From Scylla paramamosain (Eukaryota; Arthropoda; Malacostraca; Decapoda; Portunidae), in the NCBI RefSeq assembly GCF_035594125.1, contig NC_087197.1, positions 5,202,852 through 5,266,851 on the forward strand: a stretch of DNA of 64,000 nt. The letters are read 5' to 3'. The notes under the pieces are model-generated. The model searched no databases, had not been told where the DNA came from, and worked only from the letters and a program-made list of their open reading frames with translations. The stretch's first letter is position 1, and each line of letters begins with the position of its first letter. Below are positions 39,180 through 50,208 of this stretch, one piece after another. Both the position numbers and the translations under genes were made by a program.

Positions 39180-40330
39180 TTAGGTTATTTATAGTTTTGC
39201 CGGATGAAGCATGCAGTGAGAGGGGTTGGGCGCTGATTGGTTGTCCTGCTTATGGCAGGATGGCGCTTGGAAGGCGGAAGAACTTGAAGGTCATCTACTT
39301 GGGTATTGATCGTAGGCTGTTTTATGCTGATATATATGGCTTCTAGGAAATGAAGGCGGCGTGGGTCCTCTGTCAATTATTGTTGTATTTTCATTCAGAT
39401 CTTGGTGAGTAAGGCGATTGTGGTGTACTGTAGTGTAGTGTTCTTTGATTGCTCCGCCTACGAGGTGGCACATGAGACCTCTCGACAGTTTGGTTCGTGT
39501 CATTCAGGTATGCTGGTAAATGAAATGGTCCTCTTGAAGAAGCATCTTGTTTGCTGAGGGTCGTTTGCGGAGTATGAGTTGAGATGTCTTTCTCGTCTCG
39601 TAATATATTACGAGACTGATTTTACTTTTTTTCATTGATGGGGCGCACGTTCTTGTACACGATGTTCTTGATGGTTTTCTCCTCGGTTTTGTAGTCTGTT
39701 GACATGTGTCCTCTGTGATATAAATTGATTCTTTCTTCGTCATCATCTGTTGCTTCTTTCCGAGCATATAATTTTTCAATGCATCACTTTATGACATGGG
39801 ATACATCTGAATTTGTGTATCCATTGTTGATGAGGACTTGTGTTATATGTTCCAGTTCTTGGTCCTTCCAGCTGAAACAGAGCGTGAAGGCTCTTCTGGC
39901 GTAGAAGCTGATGATGGATTTTAGGCAGCGCCTGGGGCACTCGTAATTTCCGTTTAGGTAAAGTCCATTATTAGCAGGCTTGGAGAAGGTTGTTGTCATG
40001 AAGCTGGAATTGCTTTCTGTGACGAGAATATCCAGGAAGGGCAGGCGTCCATTGTTTGTTCTTTGTAGGTGAAATTGAGCCCGGAAGCAGAGATGAAACG
40101 TTATCTAAGGTCTTGGAGCTCTTGCAGGTTACGAACATGGAGCAAATATCATCCACAGCAAAATATCATCCACATAGCGGTAGTATATGGAGGGGCGGTT
40201 GGTAGTTAGAAGTGTGGATTCAATTGTTCCCATGAAGAAGTTAGCAGACAAGACACCGAGTGGACTGCCCATAGCCACACATTCTATTTACAGTTTCAAG
40301 TTCCTAGGAGCATATGGTAAAATATGCCTC
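39180..40330 (-). mobile_element. Penelope-like element: RT end and GIY-YIG domain
   Basis: Minus strand: an RT block MGSPLGVLSANFFMGTIES followed by the catalytic YRYVDDI (40185-40160), then DICSMFVTCKSSKTL, FSKPANNGLYLNGNYECP and FYARRAFTLCFSW (39971-39784), which are the PLE thumb blocks. Further on are KTSQLILRKRP and MTRTKLSRGLMCHLVGGAIKEH (39503), the GIY-YIG-type nuclease region, and the terminal RRLHFLEAIYISIKQPTINTQ (39366). The nuclease cuts the target and RT primes there. A 17-bp tandem duplication next to YVDD shifts the frame, and other frame changes follow. 5' RT half missing. Confidence 0.8.
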
Positions 40331-40768
40331 AAATCTTGTCGCTTGATTTCCCAGAATGTTTTTACACAAAAAAAAAAAAAAAAAAAATCTCTATACTTGC
40401 TGTTCCACTACTTTATTTCCTGCAGCTTTATGACCCTATGGTAAAGAAAGGACTCTTGCCCTCTTCAGTTTTGTTTGAAGCAGCTTTTTCTCTCTCTCTC
40501 TCTCTCTCTTTTTTTTTTTTTTTTAGCAGACACTTGGAAGTCAACTTAACAAAATTTCGTTGAACATTAAAAAAAAAAAGAAAACCAGAGAGTAGCCTTT
40601 AATCTCCTATCCTTCCTGAATGTATTTTTTTTATTAAAGAAATTAGTAAAAAAATGAAGGATGAGATAAAAGGATATGCAGTTTAACATGGGATCAGTTC
40701 ATAGAACCCGCCTATAGTTAGTTGATAAATTTCAAACGCAACGATGACACAATCTTGAAGTAGTTTAC

Positions 40769-40770
<2 letters not shown>

Positions 40771-40828
<58 letters not shown>
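40771..40828. repeat. (CA)n microsatellite
   Basis: On the minus strand it is (GT)n starting a few bases after the donor of the exon-like block at 40836-41103. Confidence 0.97.
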
Positions 40829-40829
<1 letters not shown>

Positions 40830-40835
40830 ACTCAC

Positions 40836-41103
40836 TCTGGAGGATGAATAGCAGTACTCTGAGTTCTGAGTGGGAAAAGATCAAAGCACATGGAATGTGC
40901 AGGGTGAAGTAAGGCACTGTCAGCACATCTTTCTATTCTTTGTTGCTTCCACGATGAAGTTGTTGTTCCCAGACGACAGGCTTTTGATACAGACTTGCTG
41001 ACCGAATCCTCTATCCTCCGTTGTTTCCACCAAGAAGCTGCTGCTCCCATGCGGCAAGCCTTGAACGTTTTCGTGCGTATCATTGCCTGGAAACACGGAC
41101 ATG
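40836..41103 (-). CDS. Exon-like block, copy 2 of a duplicated sequence
   Basis: Minus strand frame CFQAMIRTKTFKACRMGA to LFPLRTQSTAIHPPE with AG acceptor TTTTACAG before 41103 and donor GTGAGT after 40836. About 85 percent identical to 30591-30857 by eye, extending a little into the flanks (GATACCTACT). A second frame is also open for 60 codons in both copies, so the reading frame is not settled. No domain recognised. Confidence 0.4.
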
Positions 41104-42667
41104 CTGTAAAATTATGGCCTCAAAGAGTTTAACCTGTTATAAAATATTAGGTATCAGTAGGTATCAGGTCGTAGATGCATAAGTAATGCCCCAGTAGCAG
41201 GCAGGATGAGTAAATGCGTAATACATTGTTACAAAGGGTGCTTTATTAGAGAAGAGACACAAGTAGAAAGAAGAAATATAGAGTGAAGGAAGGATAGAGA
41301 GAGGGCAAGAGAAAGAGAAGCGAGAGAAGGCAGAAAAGTCTGGCGCGTCTTGCTGCCACAAAATTATGTAGGCTAATATATGCATTATTTTATTTCGTTC
41401 ACTTCTTTTAATTCTACCATATTAAAACCACTACAACTGCAAGAATAGAAACTAAGGATTATAATGAAACAATTGAATTCCAAATAGCCTCTTTCATTCC
41501 CCTTAGCAAACAGAAAGATTAACATGTTATTGTCACAGACTGAGAGACGAAGCGGTGTAGTGACACGGTCCACGCCGTCCCAGCTCTGTGTTCCTCCCCA
41601 GTTCCCTCCCTCTTCCCCTCTCATGTGATCAAGCCCAGAGCGCATCTCTTTGTTCAGCTTTGGGTCTCCTGAGCAGTAGCTGCCTGATATGAGAAGAGAG
41701 TGTACAAACAAAGATAGCTTTGTGCATGTGGGAGAGTGTGATGGGGGCCTTAAAGTGACTAATATCCGAGTTGGATATAGTCGTGCATCTTCCTAGCTTT
41801 AATAGTGTGGTAGCGTAATTGGTAGGTTAGTCTGTGGCTAGTCTGGGGGTCCGGAAGAAGTTTACTTTGTCTCTGGGGTACTCACCGCCTGTGTCAGTGT
41901 TTTGCATAGCGTCCAGTGAGTGTGAACAGGCACCCATCCTCTTTCCTCCTATTGGAGTCCCTGTGTTTTGAGTGTCTTGTGTGCGTTGAATGCGACTGGT
42001 GTATTTCTTTTTTTTTCTCGCCATGGTCATTGTCTTAGCCAGAGGACTATGGCAGGCCATGCCCAACCGGCTGAGGAGTCACTTCCCTGGGTATGGAGTG
42101 TGTTATACACAACTACCCTTTCTGACAGACTATGGAGACTCCTATTCCATATAAGTAGGCCATGGCGTACGGCCTGTAATGACTCACTTATCCCCTTAAG
42201 GCAACTGACTCAACAACTGCTTATCTTGTCCTAGTCTCCATCAAATATTAGAGCATGTCTCAGTACGTCTACTCCATCCACGTGCTGGGTAGTGACTGTG
42301 GAAAGTGCGCCTCTCCCTCTGCTGCTAATGGGAGTGGGAACAAGGAAAGGGGGGGGGGTGCGACACCCGTACATACGGACACCCGCCCACACACTGCTCC
42401 CCACACAGTCTTTACTCGAATAAAACACTTCACTTCTAAAATTTCTACTGATTAAACTAGGGGGCTAGATGAATATTGATTACTTCCTTGTCAAATTCTC
42501 AAGGGCAACTCTTCTACTAAATACTGGGTGAGTCTCAAATTAAATGGATAGGGGGAAGTAAGGAAATTTAAGTGGGGAACATGAGTAATTGCACGGATAA
42601 AAAATATCTTAGGAGTTTCAGGCTGAGTACATACATGACCAGGAAGCATCTAAGTCTTGTCCCTGGC

Positions 42668-42670
<3 letters not shown>
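41104..42670. other. No recognised gene
   Basis: Several short frames exist (for example minus 41711-41385) but none shows a known motif. No tRNA with a proper B box was found. Confidence 0.5.
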
Positions 42671-42671
<1 letters not shown>

Positions 42672-42748
<77 letters not shown>

Positions 42749-42815
42749 TGTTATTTTTCTTTTCTTATTTATTCTTGCCACTTTCTTAATTTTATGTCAC
42801 ATTATCTCACTACAC

Positions 42816-42902
<87 letters not shown>

Positions 42903-42925
42903 ACACACACACACACACACACACA
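42672..42925. repeat. Compound microsatellites (CT)n, (TA)n, (CA)n
   Basis: (CT)n 42675-42744, (TA)n 42819-42899, (CA)n 42900-42925. A further (CT)n is at 43083-43117. Confidence 0.97.
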
Positions 42926-43080
42926 GTAAACCCTCGCTATGCCGGGCTAACTGGGGCGAAGCCACTAACGTTAAAGGCGAAAATCCAATGAAAGCGGTAC
43001 TGAGTGGGTCAGGAGAGCCACAACCTTTAACCACCCCCCTTCCCCCTTTCCAACCCTCTTCTCTCTTCCCTCCATCCCAG
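42926..43080. repeat. Possible terminal sequence of a pogo/Tigger-type MITE
   Basis: CAGTAAACCCTCGCTATGCC opens this block and resembles the terminus of pogo-group non-autonomous elements (CAGT then an ACCCTCG-type run). No matching opposite end was found nearby. Confidence 0.25.
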
Positions 43081-43118
<38 letters not shown>

Positions 43119-43183
43119 GCAGCAGACCAAGATGAAAACAAAGCAAAGATCAAGGACTTTGAATAAGTATATAATTATTTAAT

Positions 43184-44344
43184 GTGGATTTTTCTTGTAC
43201 GGATCAAATATGGTTTAAGCTTAAAATTGCACCAGGTGTACTTTTTGGTTCTTGTTATCTACCCCCCTCGGACTCTGAGTATTTTGATAATACACAAATA
43301 TGTAATATACAAGAAAAGGTTAAGCACAATGATTGTAGTAACGGATGTGTGGTAATTGGAGACGTGAACGCTCGCTTTGGTTGTTCGGTGAGAGAACTGC
43401 AGGACATAGTGGATGTGGCGGGAATTTCTTATCCTGTTATTCTTGACCCTGTGCCTACGCCCAATGACAATGCTAAAGCGTTACTTGGCATATGTGCTGA
43501 AGAAGAATTACTAGTTGTTAACAATTTACAAAATATGAATTCCCATTATTTGAGTAAGAAAACCTATTGTAAAGGAAGTGAATGGATATCTGAATTGGAT
43601 ATTTGTATCGTATCTAAGGGTTTACTCAGCTTGATTGAATCTTTTGACGTTGTTAGAGACAACTCTTTACCTTCAGATCACGCACCAATTAGTGTTACGC
43701 TACAACTACCTTCACCTTGTCTCGAAACTCTTAAACTGAGATCATTTGAACTGGGTAAACATGGTGCAGAGATTAACGTTATTGATATGGTGAAAAATCG
43801 CCAGTCAATAAGCAAAAAACCTATACGATATCAGAACATCAACTATGAATTATTTGTGTCCAAACTCAATGAGATAGATTTACATACACAGTGTAGTGAT
43901 GATATAGATGTAACAGCCTCTACTATAACTGAAACGTTATATGAATGTGGAAGTGCCAGTAAATACCCACGTTGTGCCCGTGTAGAGGAGGTGTCTGATG
44001 GAAGAGGAAGGTGGGAAAGAATGTTGGATAATAATGATGAGGCTAAATTATGGCAAGCAATAAACTGGCGCGGTGAGATAACAGACGACAGTAACAACAC
44101 AGAGTCCATGCCAGATGATGAAGTCTTTAAAGAGCACTTTGAAAAAATATTTAATCCACCGGATATAGTTTACCCGAATGCTAATGATCTACACTCTCAT
44201 CTCAACATACCGATACTAGACGACATAATCAACGTAGAAGAGGTGCAGAGACAGATTAAGAGATTAAAACCAGGAACACTCTCATCTCAACATACCGATA
44301 CTAGACGACATAATCAACGTAGAAGAGGTGCAGAGACAGATTAA
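43184..44344 (+). pseudogene. LINE D endonuclease and linker
   Basis: LKIAPGVLFGSCYLPPSDSEYF, VVIGDVNARFG, WISELDICIVSKGLLS and SLPSDHAPISVTLQLP are endonuclease blocks; the SDH catalytic triad end is intact. The linker continues to the RT-proximal VEEVQRQIKRLKPG. The frame then runs into the second unit of the tandem triplication and stops at 44344, so it is out of phase with RT. Confidence 0.85.
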
Positions 44345-44445
44345 GAGATTAAAACCAGGAACACTCTCATCTCAACATACCGATACTAGACGACATAATC
44401 AACGTAGAAGAGGTGCATAGACAGATTAAGAGATTAAAACCAGGC
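44191..44445 (+). repeat. 85-bp tandem triplication in LINE D
   Basis: Three units at 44191-44275, 44276-44360 and 44361-44445, almost identical (GCAGAG becomes GCATAG in the third). Each spans CATCTCAACATACCGATACT to AAGAGATTAAAACCAGG. Confidence 0.97.
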
Positions 44446-46206
44446 AAGGCTTGTGGCCCTGATGGAGTACCACCTACACTTTTCAAAGTTTTACCTGTTC
44501 AATGGATAATGTTTATAACTACACTCTTTAATGGCATATTTCTGACTGCCTCTTACCCTACTAGTTGGATAACGGCAAAACTGTTTACTATATATAAACG
44601 TGGGTCTAAAGCACTCCCAAGTAATTATAGAGCAATTAATTATTAATACAATAGCAAAATTATATGACATGGTCCTGTCAGCTCGCCTCCATCAGTGGTT
44701 TGTGCCTCACCGGGAACAGGCGGGGAGTCAGCCAGGAAGAGGATGTGTGGAACATCTGGTAACACTCAGAGTGCTGATGGATATTGCTCTAAGGAAAAAA
44801 CTGAAGCTATTTATTACATTTGTGGATTTCAGTAGAGCTTATGATTGTGTACCGAGGTTTGATTTGTTTATGTCGCTGAAGAGGATGGGATGTGGTGTTA
44901 CTATGCTCTTAGCTTTGGCTGCAATGTATAGATGTACGAATAGTGTGGTGGGAACTGCTGTCATCGCAACCACCGTTGGTGTGCGTCAAGGCTCACCCAC
45001 ATCTTGTATACTGTTTATCCTTTATCTTAATGAAATGATACAAATGTTAAAACAACGATGTCCTGTGGATGGTTTCCTTGCATGGTTGCATGTTTTAGTC
45101 ATGATGGATGACACTATACTGTTATCAACAACTCCAGATGGAATGAAAAGTAGGATAAAAATTTTACAAGAGTTTTGCAGCACTCGTGGTATGATCATTA
45201 ATGATAACAAGACGAAATTTATGGTCTTGAATGGAGATAAGGAAGATAAGGAAAATATAAGTAGTGAGAATAATGTTATTAGTTGTTGTGATCACTACAT
45301 TTATCTAGGAAGTCCCTTTACTGATGATGGCTCTCCATCAACTAACTGCAATTAAGTTACATGCTAATATGAAGATGTGCCATACTTTGAAATTTATATC
45401 TTTCATTAATATGAATAATGATGTGCCATTTATAGTTAAAAAAAAAAAAATAAAATAAAAATTTGATGCTGCACTTATGTCGTCGCTACTGTACGGTTGT
45501 GAATCCTGGCTCAATGGAGTCACGAAGCCTATAGAAAAACAGTATAAATGGTGTATAAAGCAACTTCTTGGCGTAAGAAAAACGACGAACAATGATGTTT
45601 GCATGGTAGAGTTGGGCATGCCCCCAGTCTGTGCACTGGTTAAGGCAAAGCAAAGAAAATTCTTTAAAGAAATGTGGACAAAAAGAACCACAATGGATGA
45701 CGACCCACTGATATATGCAATTAAGGCGGCACTAAGGTATAATGATGTTGTGTCCAGGTATATGACAGACTTGATCACTGTCGACAGTGACGATGTGCAC
45801 ACTGCAATGGATGAGGTGATGACCCGTGTGAGAGTTTCAGTATCAAAGAGGCTAAGTTTTTATAAGTCTGTTGATAGTGAACTAATAGTGCATGACATTT
45901 ACATAAAAAAACGTTCAAGTTAATGAATTGGAACGAGTGTCCTGGACAAGGTTACGTCTGTCTTCACACTCGTTGGCAGTTGAAAAGGGACGCTGGAATC
46001 GGCGAGGAAGGGGTCGTCTTCCCATGGAGGAAAGATTGTGTTCATGTGGTATGATTCAAACGGAGATACATGTTCTTGAAAATTGTCCTATTTCCAGTCA
46101 CGTTAGAGAAAGAAATAATGTAACGACAGTTAGTAATTTATTTGTTGAGAGATCTGATTATATAAATGTTTGTAGAATTGTACATGAAGTATTGTCTTTA
46201 TATTAA
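44413..46206 (+). pseudogene. LINE D reverse transcriptase and C-terminal zinc region
   Basis: LKPGKACGPDGVPPTLFKV and SWITAKLFTIYKRGSK (44430-44600), then after a frame change INTIAKLYDMVLSARL, AGSQPGRGCVEHLVTLR, FVDFSRAYDCVPRFDL, GVRQGSPTSCILFILYLNEMI and LVMMDDTILLSTTPDG (45100), IINDNKTKFMVLNG and YIYLGSPFTDDG. The thumb continues in another frame (LLYGCESWLNGVTKPIEKQ, 45477-45923), then WNRRGRGRLPMEERLCSCGMIQTEIH and ENCP, a CX1CX7HX4C cluster (45928-46206). The XMDD catalytic box with Met is typical of several LINE groups; I do not assign a clade. Confidence 0.8.
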
Positions 46207-46589
46207 TGTTGATGTGTGTTTGCAAAAAAAAAAAAAAAAAAAAAAGTGTTTGGATAAATTCTTGTTTTTTATATAAACGTATAGGATTACAATTTAGTTT
46301 TTACGCATGTCTTTGATGGGTTTTAAATATTTTCAATGAATTTCTTGTCTGATTATTTACATTTCGCTGTTTTGTTTTTATAATGTGTCTTGTTTTTATT
46401 TGGTTGCTATGTCAGGTTTTTATGAGTTTGTGTTTTGTTTTTATGCAACATCTTATTTTCGATGATATATTTTCAATATCGTAGTTGCAAAAAATTTCCT
46501 CTGTATATTTGTAATTTGGATTATTTTTAATGTGTTTATTGGTGTGTACTTCCCTGTGGTCAATAAATCAATCAGTCAATCAATCAATC

Positions 46590-46614
46590 TCTCTCTCTCT
46601 CCCTCCATCCCAGC

Positions 46615-46660
<46 letters not shown>
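46590..46660. repeat. (CT)n microsatellite
   Basis: Imperfect, and starts at the end of the LINE D AATC tail. Confidence 0.9.
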
Positions 46661-46729
46661 TTTACGTTATGGACAGGATTTTCTGCCTAGCAGTGGAAGC
46701 AGGAGAGGGGGAAAGTGCCATCTTAATTT

Positions 46730-47205
46730 TTTTTTTTTATGTAGGAAGGACACTGGCCAAGGGCAACAAAAATCCAATAAAAAAAAAAATGCCCACTGAA
46801 ATGCCAGTCCCATAAAAGGGTCAAAGCAGTGGTCAAAAATTGATGAATAAGTGTCTTGAAACCTCCCTCTTAAAGGAATTCAAGTCATAGGGAGGTGGAA
46901 ATACAGAAGCAGGCAGGGAGTTCCACAGTTTACCAGAGAAAGGGATGAATGATTGAGAGTACTGGTTAACTCTTGCGTTAGAGAGGTGGACAGAATAGGG
47001 GTGAGAGAAAGAAGAAAGTCTTGTGCAGCGAGGCCGCGGGAGGAGGCGAGGCATGCAGTTAGCAAGATCAGAAGAGCAGTTAGTATGAAAATAGCGGTAG
47101 AAGACAGCTAGAGATGCAACATTGCGGCGGTTAGAGAGAGGCTGAAGACAGTCAGTTAGAGGAGAGAAGTTGATGAGACGAAAAGCTTTTGATTCCACCC
47201 TGTCT
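46730..47205 (-). mobile_element. LINE B 3' end
   Basis: Minus strand frame 47198-46833: ESKAFRLINFSPLTDCLQPL, RRNVASLAVFYRYFHTNCSS, RLLPRPRCTRL, FIPFSGKLWNSLPASVFPP and YDLNSFKREVSRHL, then a stop. This is the C-terminus of the LINE B polyprotein; the 3' UTR runs to an A-rich end near 46730 on this strand. It is the least decayed copy of this part in the window. Confidence 0.85.
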
Positions 47206-47209
47206 AGAA

Positions 47210-48258
47210 GAGCAGTATGTGTATGCTTGTTCCAAGGCCATTATCTTTCATACCTTGTACTCCAGCATAAGGGTGGCAGTTCTTGCCAGTTGGCATGGCA
47301 GGTGGGAGGATTTGGTTACCACCACTAAGATGGGTGAGATAACTAATGTAACTTTCCATCCATGGACTTATGTCCATGGATAGAAAGCCTCTCAGAGATT
47401 GCACTGGCCTGTCTCTGGACGAGTTGTACGTGTCTCACTCATGGTTACCTCATGTCTCGGGAAACCCAACCATTTTGTGATGACTGCTTAGTTCCCCTTA
47501 CAGTGCGACAATTTGTAGTGGAGTGTCCCAGTCTGGTGGAGTTGCGATATCTTTTCCGTTGTTGCGATGAGAATGGAACTTTCCAGATGTCGCTGATGCT
47601 TGAAGAGAAAGCTCCCTCCCAGGGACACGAGGTCCTTATGTTTGTGGAGAAAGCTGGTCTTCTAAACAAATTATAGATTACCTTATAATTGTTCTTATTT
47701 TATTTTATTAGTAATATCGTATTGGGCAGAACTTTATCTTTGCACAGGGAAGACTTGGAGGCAAGTGAGGAAGACACAACGAACAACGCCGGGTTTGGGG
47801 CCTGGGTCAGTGGGGTCAGTGTCATGGGTACGTAACGAACAACGCCAGATATCTGGATTAGTGGGGTCAGTGTCTTGGGTACGGAGCGAACAACGCCAGA
47901 TACCTGGGTTAGTGGGGTCAGTGTCTTGGGTACGAAACGAACAACGTCATATACACTGGTCTGGATCAGTGGGGTCAGTGCCTCCTCACTTTAAATCAAA
48001 TCAAATGAATTAATACAGTAATATACCAACCCTCCCATTTTTAGCACTTAAGATTGATAGTTCATCCCATTTCCTTTTTTATGTGAACATTCTCCTTTTA
48101 GTGATTTTTATTATTTTACCCATCCCATATTTTTTTTTTATATTAATATTCTAACCAACAATCTTTGCTGCTTTTAAAGTGTCGTAACGGTGCCATATGC
48201 CCGCGATGTTATGGCACCACAACTTAAATCAATCAATCAATTTATTAATCAATCAATC
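47210..48258 (+). mobile_element. LINE A 3' end with 3' UTR minisatellite
   Basis: FHTLYSSIRVAVLASWHGRWED (47247), then frame 47362-47676 with YLMSRETQPFCDDCLVPLTVRQFVVECPS and FQMSLMLEEKAPSQGHEVLMFVEKAGLLNKL. The 3' UTR 47690-48258 carries four to five ~50-bp units (47780-47960) and the CCAACCCTCCCATTTTTAGCA block, and ends in repeated AATC. Confidence 0.85.
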
Positions 48259-48594
48259 TTGTTGGATTCACGACTTTAACAAACAACGAAAAAGATTTGG
48301 TGAATTCAACAATGTGTACTGTCAAGCTCGCATGGACGACCTACAAGCCATCTCTGACAGCCTATAGAATAGCCTAATCCTTCCATAATACTCGTGTCTG
48401 AGCTAGCTTAGGAGCGATCGCCTGGCGTCCAGGAAGCCACTGAACCATTTTGACGGAGATGTGGGTTCACGTAGCGGGGAGGGTAGCAGGTAAGCTTGGA
48501 GGGAACACGCTACCTGCGTCCAGCATGGCCACTCGTACTAGTTAACATGTGTTTGTTCTTACCTCTGCAATTCTGGTGCAGTGTGGCCACACCC

Positions 48595-49040
48595 TATCGC
48601 TGTTACCTCTCCTCCCGCTGTGACTTCACTACTGGCGAGGGTACGTGGTAGTGTGGCCCCGACCTGCCCACAAGAACTGCGCAAACGTCCACTCAACCTA
48701 GAGACAGATAAGCACTCCGGTATCCGTAGTATTTAGTTGGTCAGGTGGTGCACCCCCAAAAGGGACTTTAATAGAGAGGGATCCTACTTGGTCTGTTTTT
48801 TCTTGTTTTCGTTATATTGAGTGCTATAGTAAAAATATTTCTTTCTTTATTTACTTCTTCACTTAAGCCAATAGCTATTTTTTTTTGTCAACTTTTGGGT
48901 ATACTTTAGTCTTCAAGTTACACCAGTTAGTGATTCACATAAATAAAGTTGCTGTTTTCTGATTTTTTAAATTTTATTTTTCTTATTCTTTTATTTATTT
49001 ATTTTTTTTTTTTTAAATGTGTGACTGGGGAATCGGCACA
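48595..49040 (+). repeat. 5' LTR of G1 (truncated)
   Basis: Matches the 3' LTR from about 63535 to its end: CTTCACTACTGGCGAG, AACCTAGAGACAGATAAGCA, GAGTGCTATAGTAAA and AAGTTACACC, then a GGGAATC(G/A)GCAC end. The 5' part of the LTR is absent, so this LTR is about 840 bp shorter than its partner. Confidence 0.85.
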
Positions 49041-49554
49041 TATCTTTGGTGGCAGCTTTTTGGTATTTAAGAAGTTATTCCTTGATTTCCCAGACGGACC
49101 ATGCATTAAATTAGTTTAGGGTGTAACAATATTTTCATTGCAGCTTAATTTCAAGTTAATTCTTGATTGTGCATTTATTTTTGTGTGCTTATTTTTCATT
49201 TTTAGTGTTGTGCTTTTCTCAATGGTATGTTTTCTGTTAGTGATAGTGGCTAGGTCTTCAAATAGTGGGTCAATGTTTCGAACAACCATAATGCTCCCCT
49301 GAGTTTTGGACAGGTGGAGGACCAGCAGCAGAGACCTACCCGCCGGTACCTAACACCGGGATAAGCCTTAGGGCCGGGTAGATGACCTAATATCATCACT
49401 CCGCTCGGGTTCTCCGCCTCCCCTACTCCTACCGCGCGGTAGTGGTGGTGGGTGAAAATTACACCCCTTCTTTCTTTTTTTCTTTTTTTTTTTTTTTTTT
49501 TTTAGTTGGCACTTCTTGCCACAGTAGCCAGTAATAGATAGTAAACTCAACATC

Positions 49555-50208
49555 ATGGCGACTGGTGCCATAAACCTGATAGATTTTGACATACAAGAAG
49601 AGACAGAGAAGCCACTGAGAAGACAAAAGGAAGATAAGAGAACTAGAGGGAAGTGGACTGTCTGAAAGACTGTGTCCAGGACTTAATCCGTGAGTAAAGG
49701 ATAAACCAACCTCCACCAACATCCAAAGCTTTCATGAAATCTCGTGATATACCTGAATTAGAATAAGCATCTCCAGGGAGTAGGAAAAAGTAGACTAGGA
49801 TTTTTTTTTTTCGCAAATTGAAAATTGTTCCCAAGATCCTGTAGAGTTGCAGAAAACGGGCTTAACCATAGTTTATGCCCAAATAGCAGTTTACATCCAG
49901 AGTATCCTTGCTAAAAAACAATTATTGTCGTGAGCCCTTCTCACTAGAGAACCCATGGACCAAAGCTTTCAGATTTTAAATTCCATCAATGAATTAAGCT
50001 ATCATTACAGTAAGGATCCGATTGAGTTCAGAATTCAGATCAAATATAAGCTGGCCTTGTTGTAAGTTGCAGATGGCCCACAGTGTCTGATAAAGAAAAA
50101 CTCTTAGGAGATAAAATTTTGAAAGGGGTGCTTAAAGATTGCCGCAACCGATTAGAAGTTTACCCGAAGGAAAAGATTACCTTGAAAGACTTCCTTGATA
50201 GGGTGGAG
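49555..50208 (+). pseudogene. G1 gag, 5' part
   Basis: Starts MATGAINLIDFDIQEETEKP, a charged Lys/Glu-rich N-terminus, with stops soon after. Further blocks are TLKDFLDRVE and CRNRLEVYPKEK near 50130-50205. It ends where LINE B enters, and gag-like sequence resumes near 52385. The nucleocapsid knuckle is not recognisable. Confidence 0.55.

Larger units (their letters stand above)
43150..46590 (+). mobile_element. LINE D, nearly complete ORF2, 5'-truncated
   Basis: Endonuclease without its N-terminus, linker, RT and a C-terminal C/H cluster are present in order, followed by a 3' UTR (46207-46560) ending in an AATCAATCAGTCAATC tail. The catalytic motifs are largely intact (GDVNARFG, PSDHAPI, MMDD). 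Breaks are an 85-bp tandem triplication at 44191-44445, single frame changes near 44640 and 45350, and an A-rich insertion near 45440. Confidence 0.85.

Noticed and set aside
41385..41711. 108-codon minus-strand frame as an exon upstream of 41103
   Set aside because: Low-complexity, stop-free by chance, no similarity; the acceptor at 41104 borders different sequence.
41810..41890. tRNA-derived SINE or tRNA gene (A-box-like TAGCGTAATTGGTA)
   Set aside because: No proper B box and no cloverleaf pairing found.
44191..44445. CRISPR-like direct repeats
   Set aside because: Three head-to-tail 85-bp copies without spacers within a LINE frame; the host is eukaryotic.
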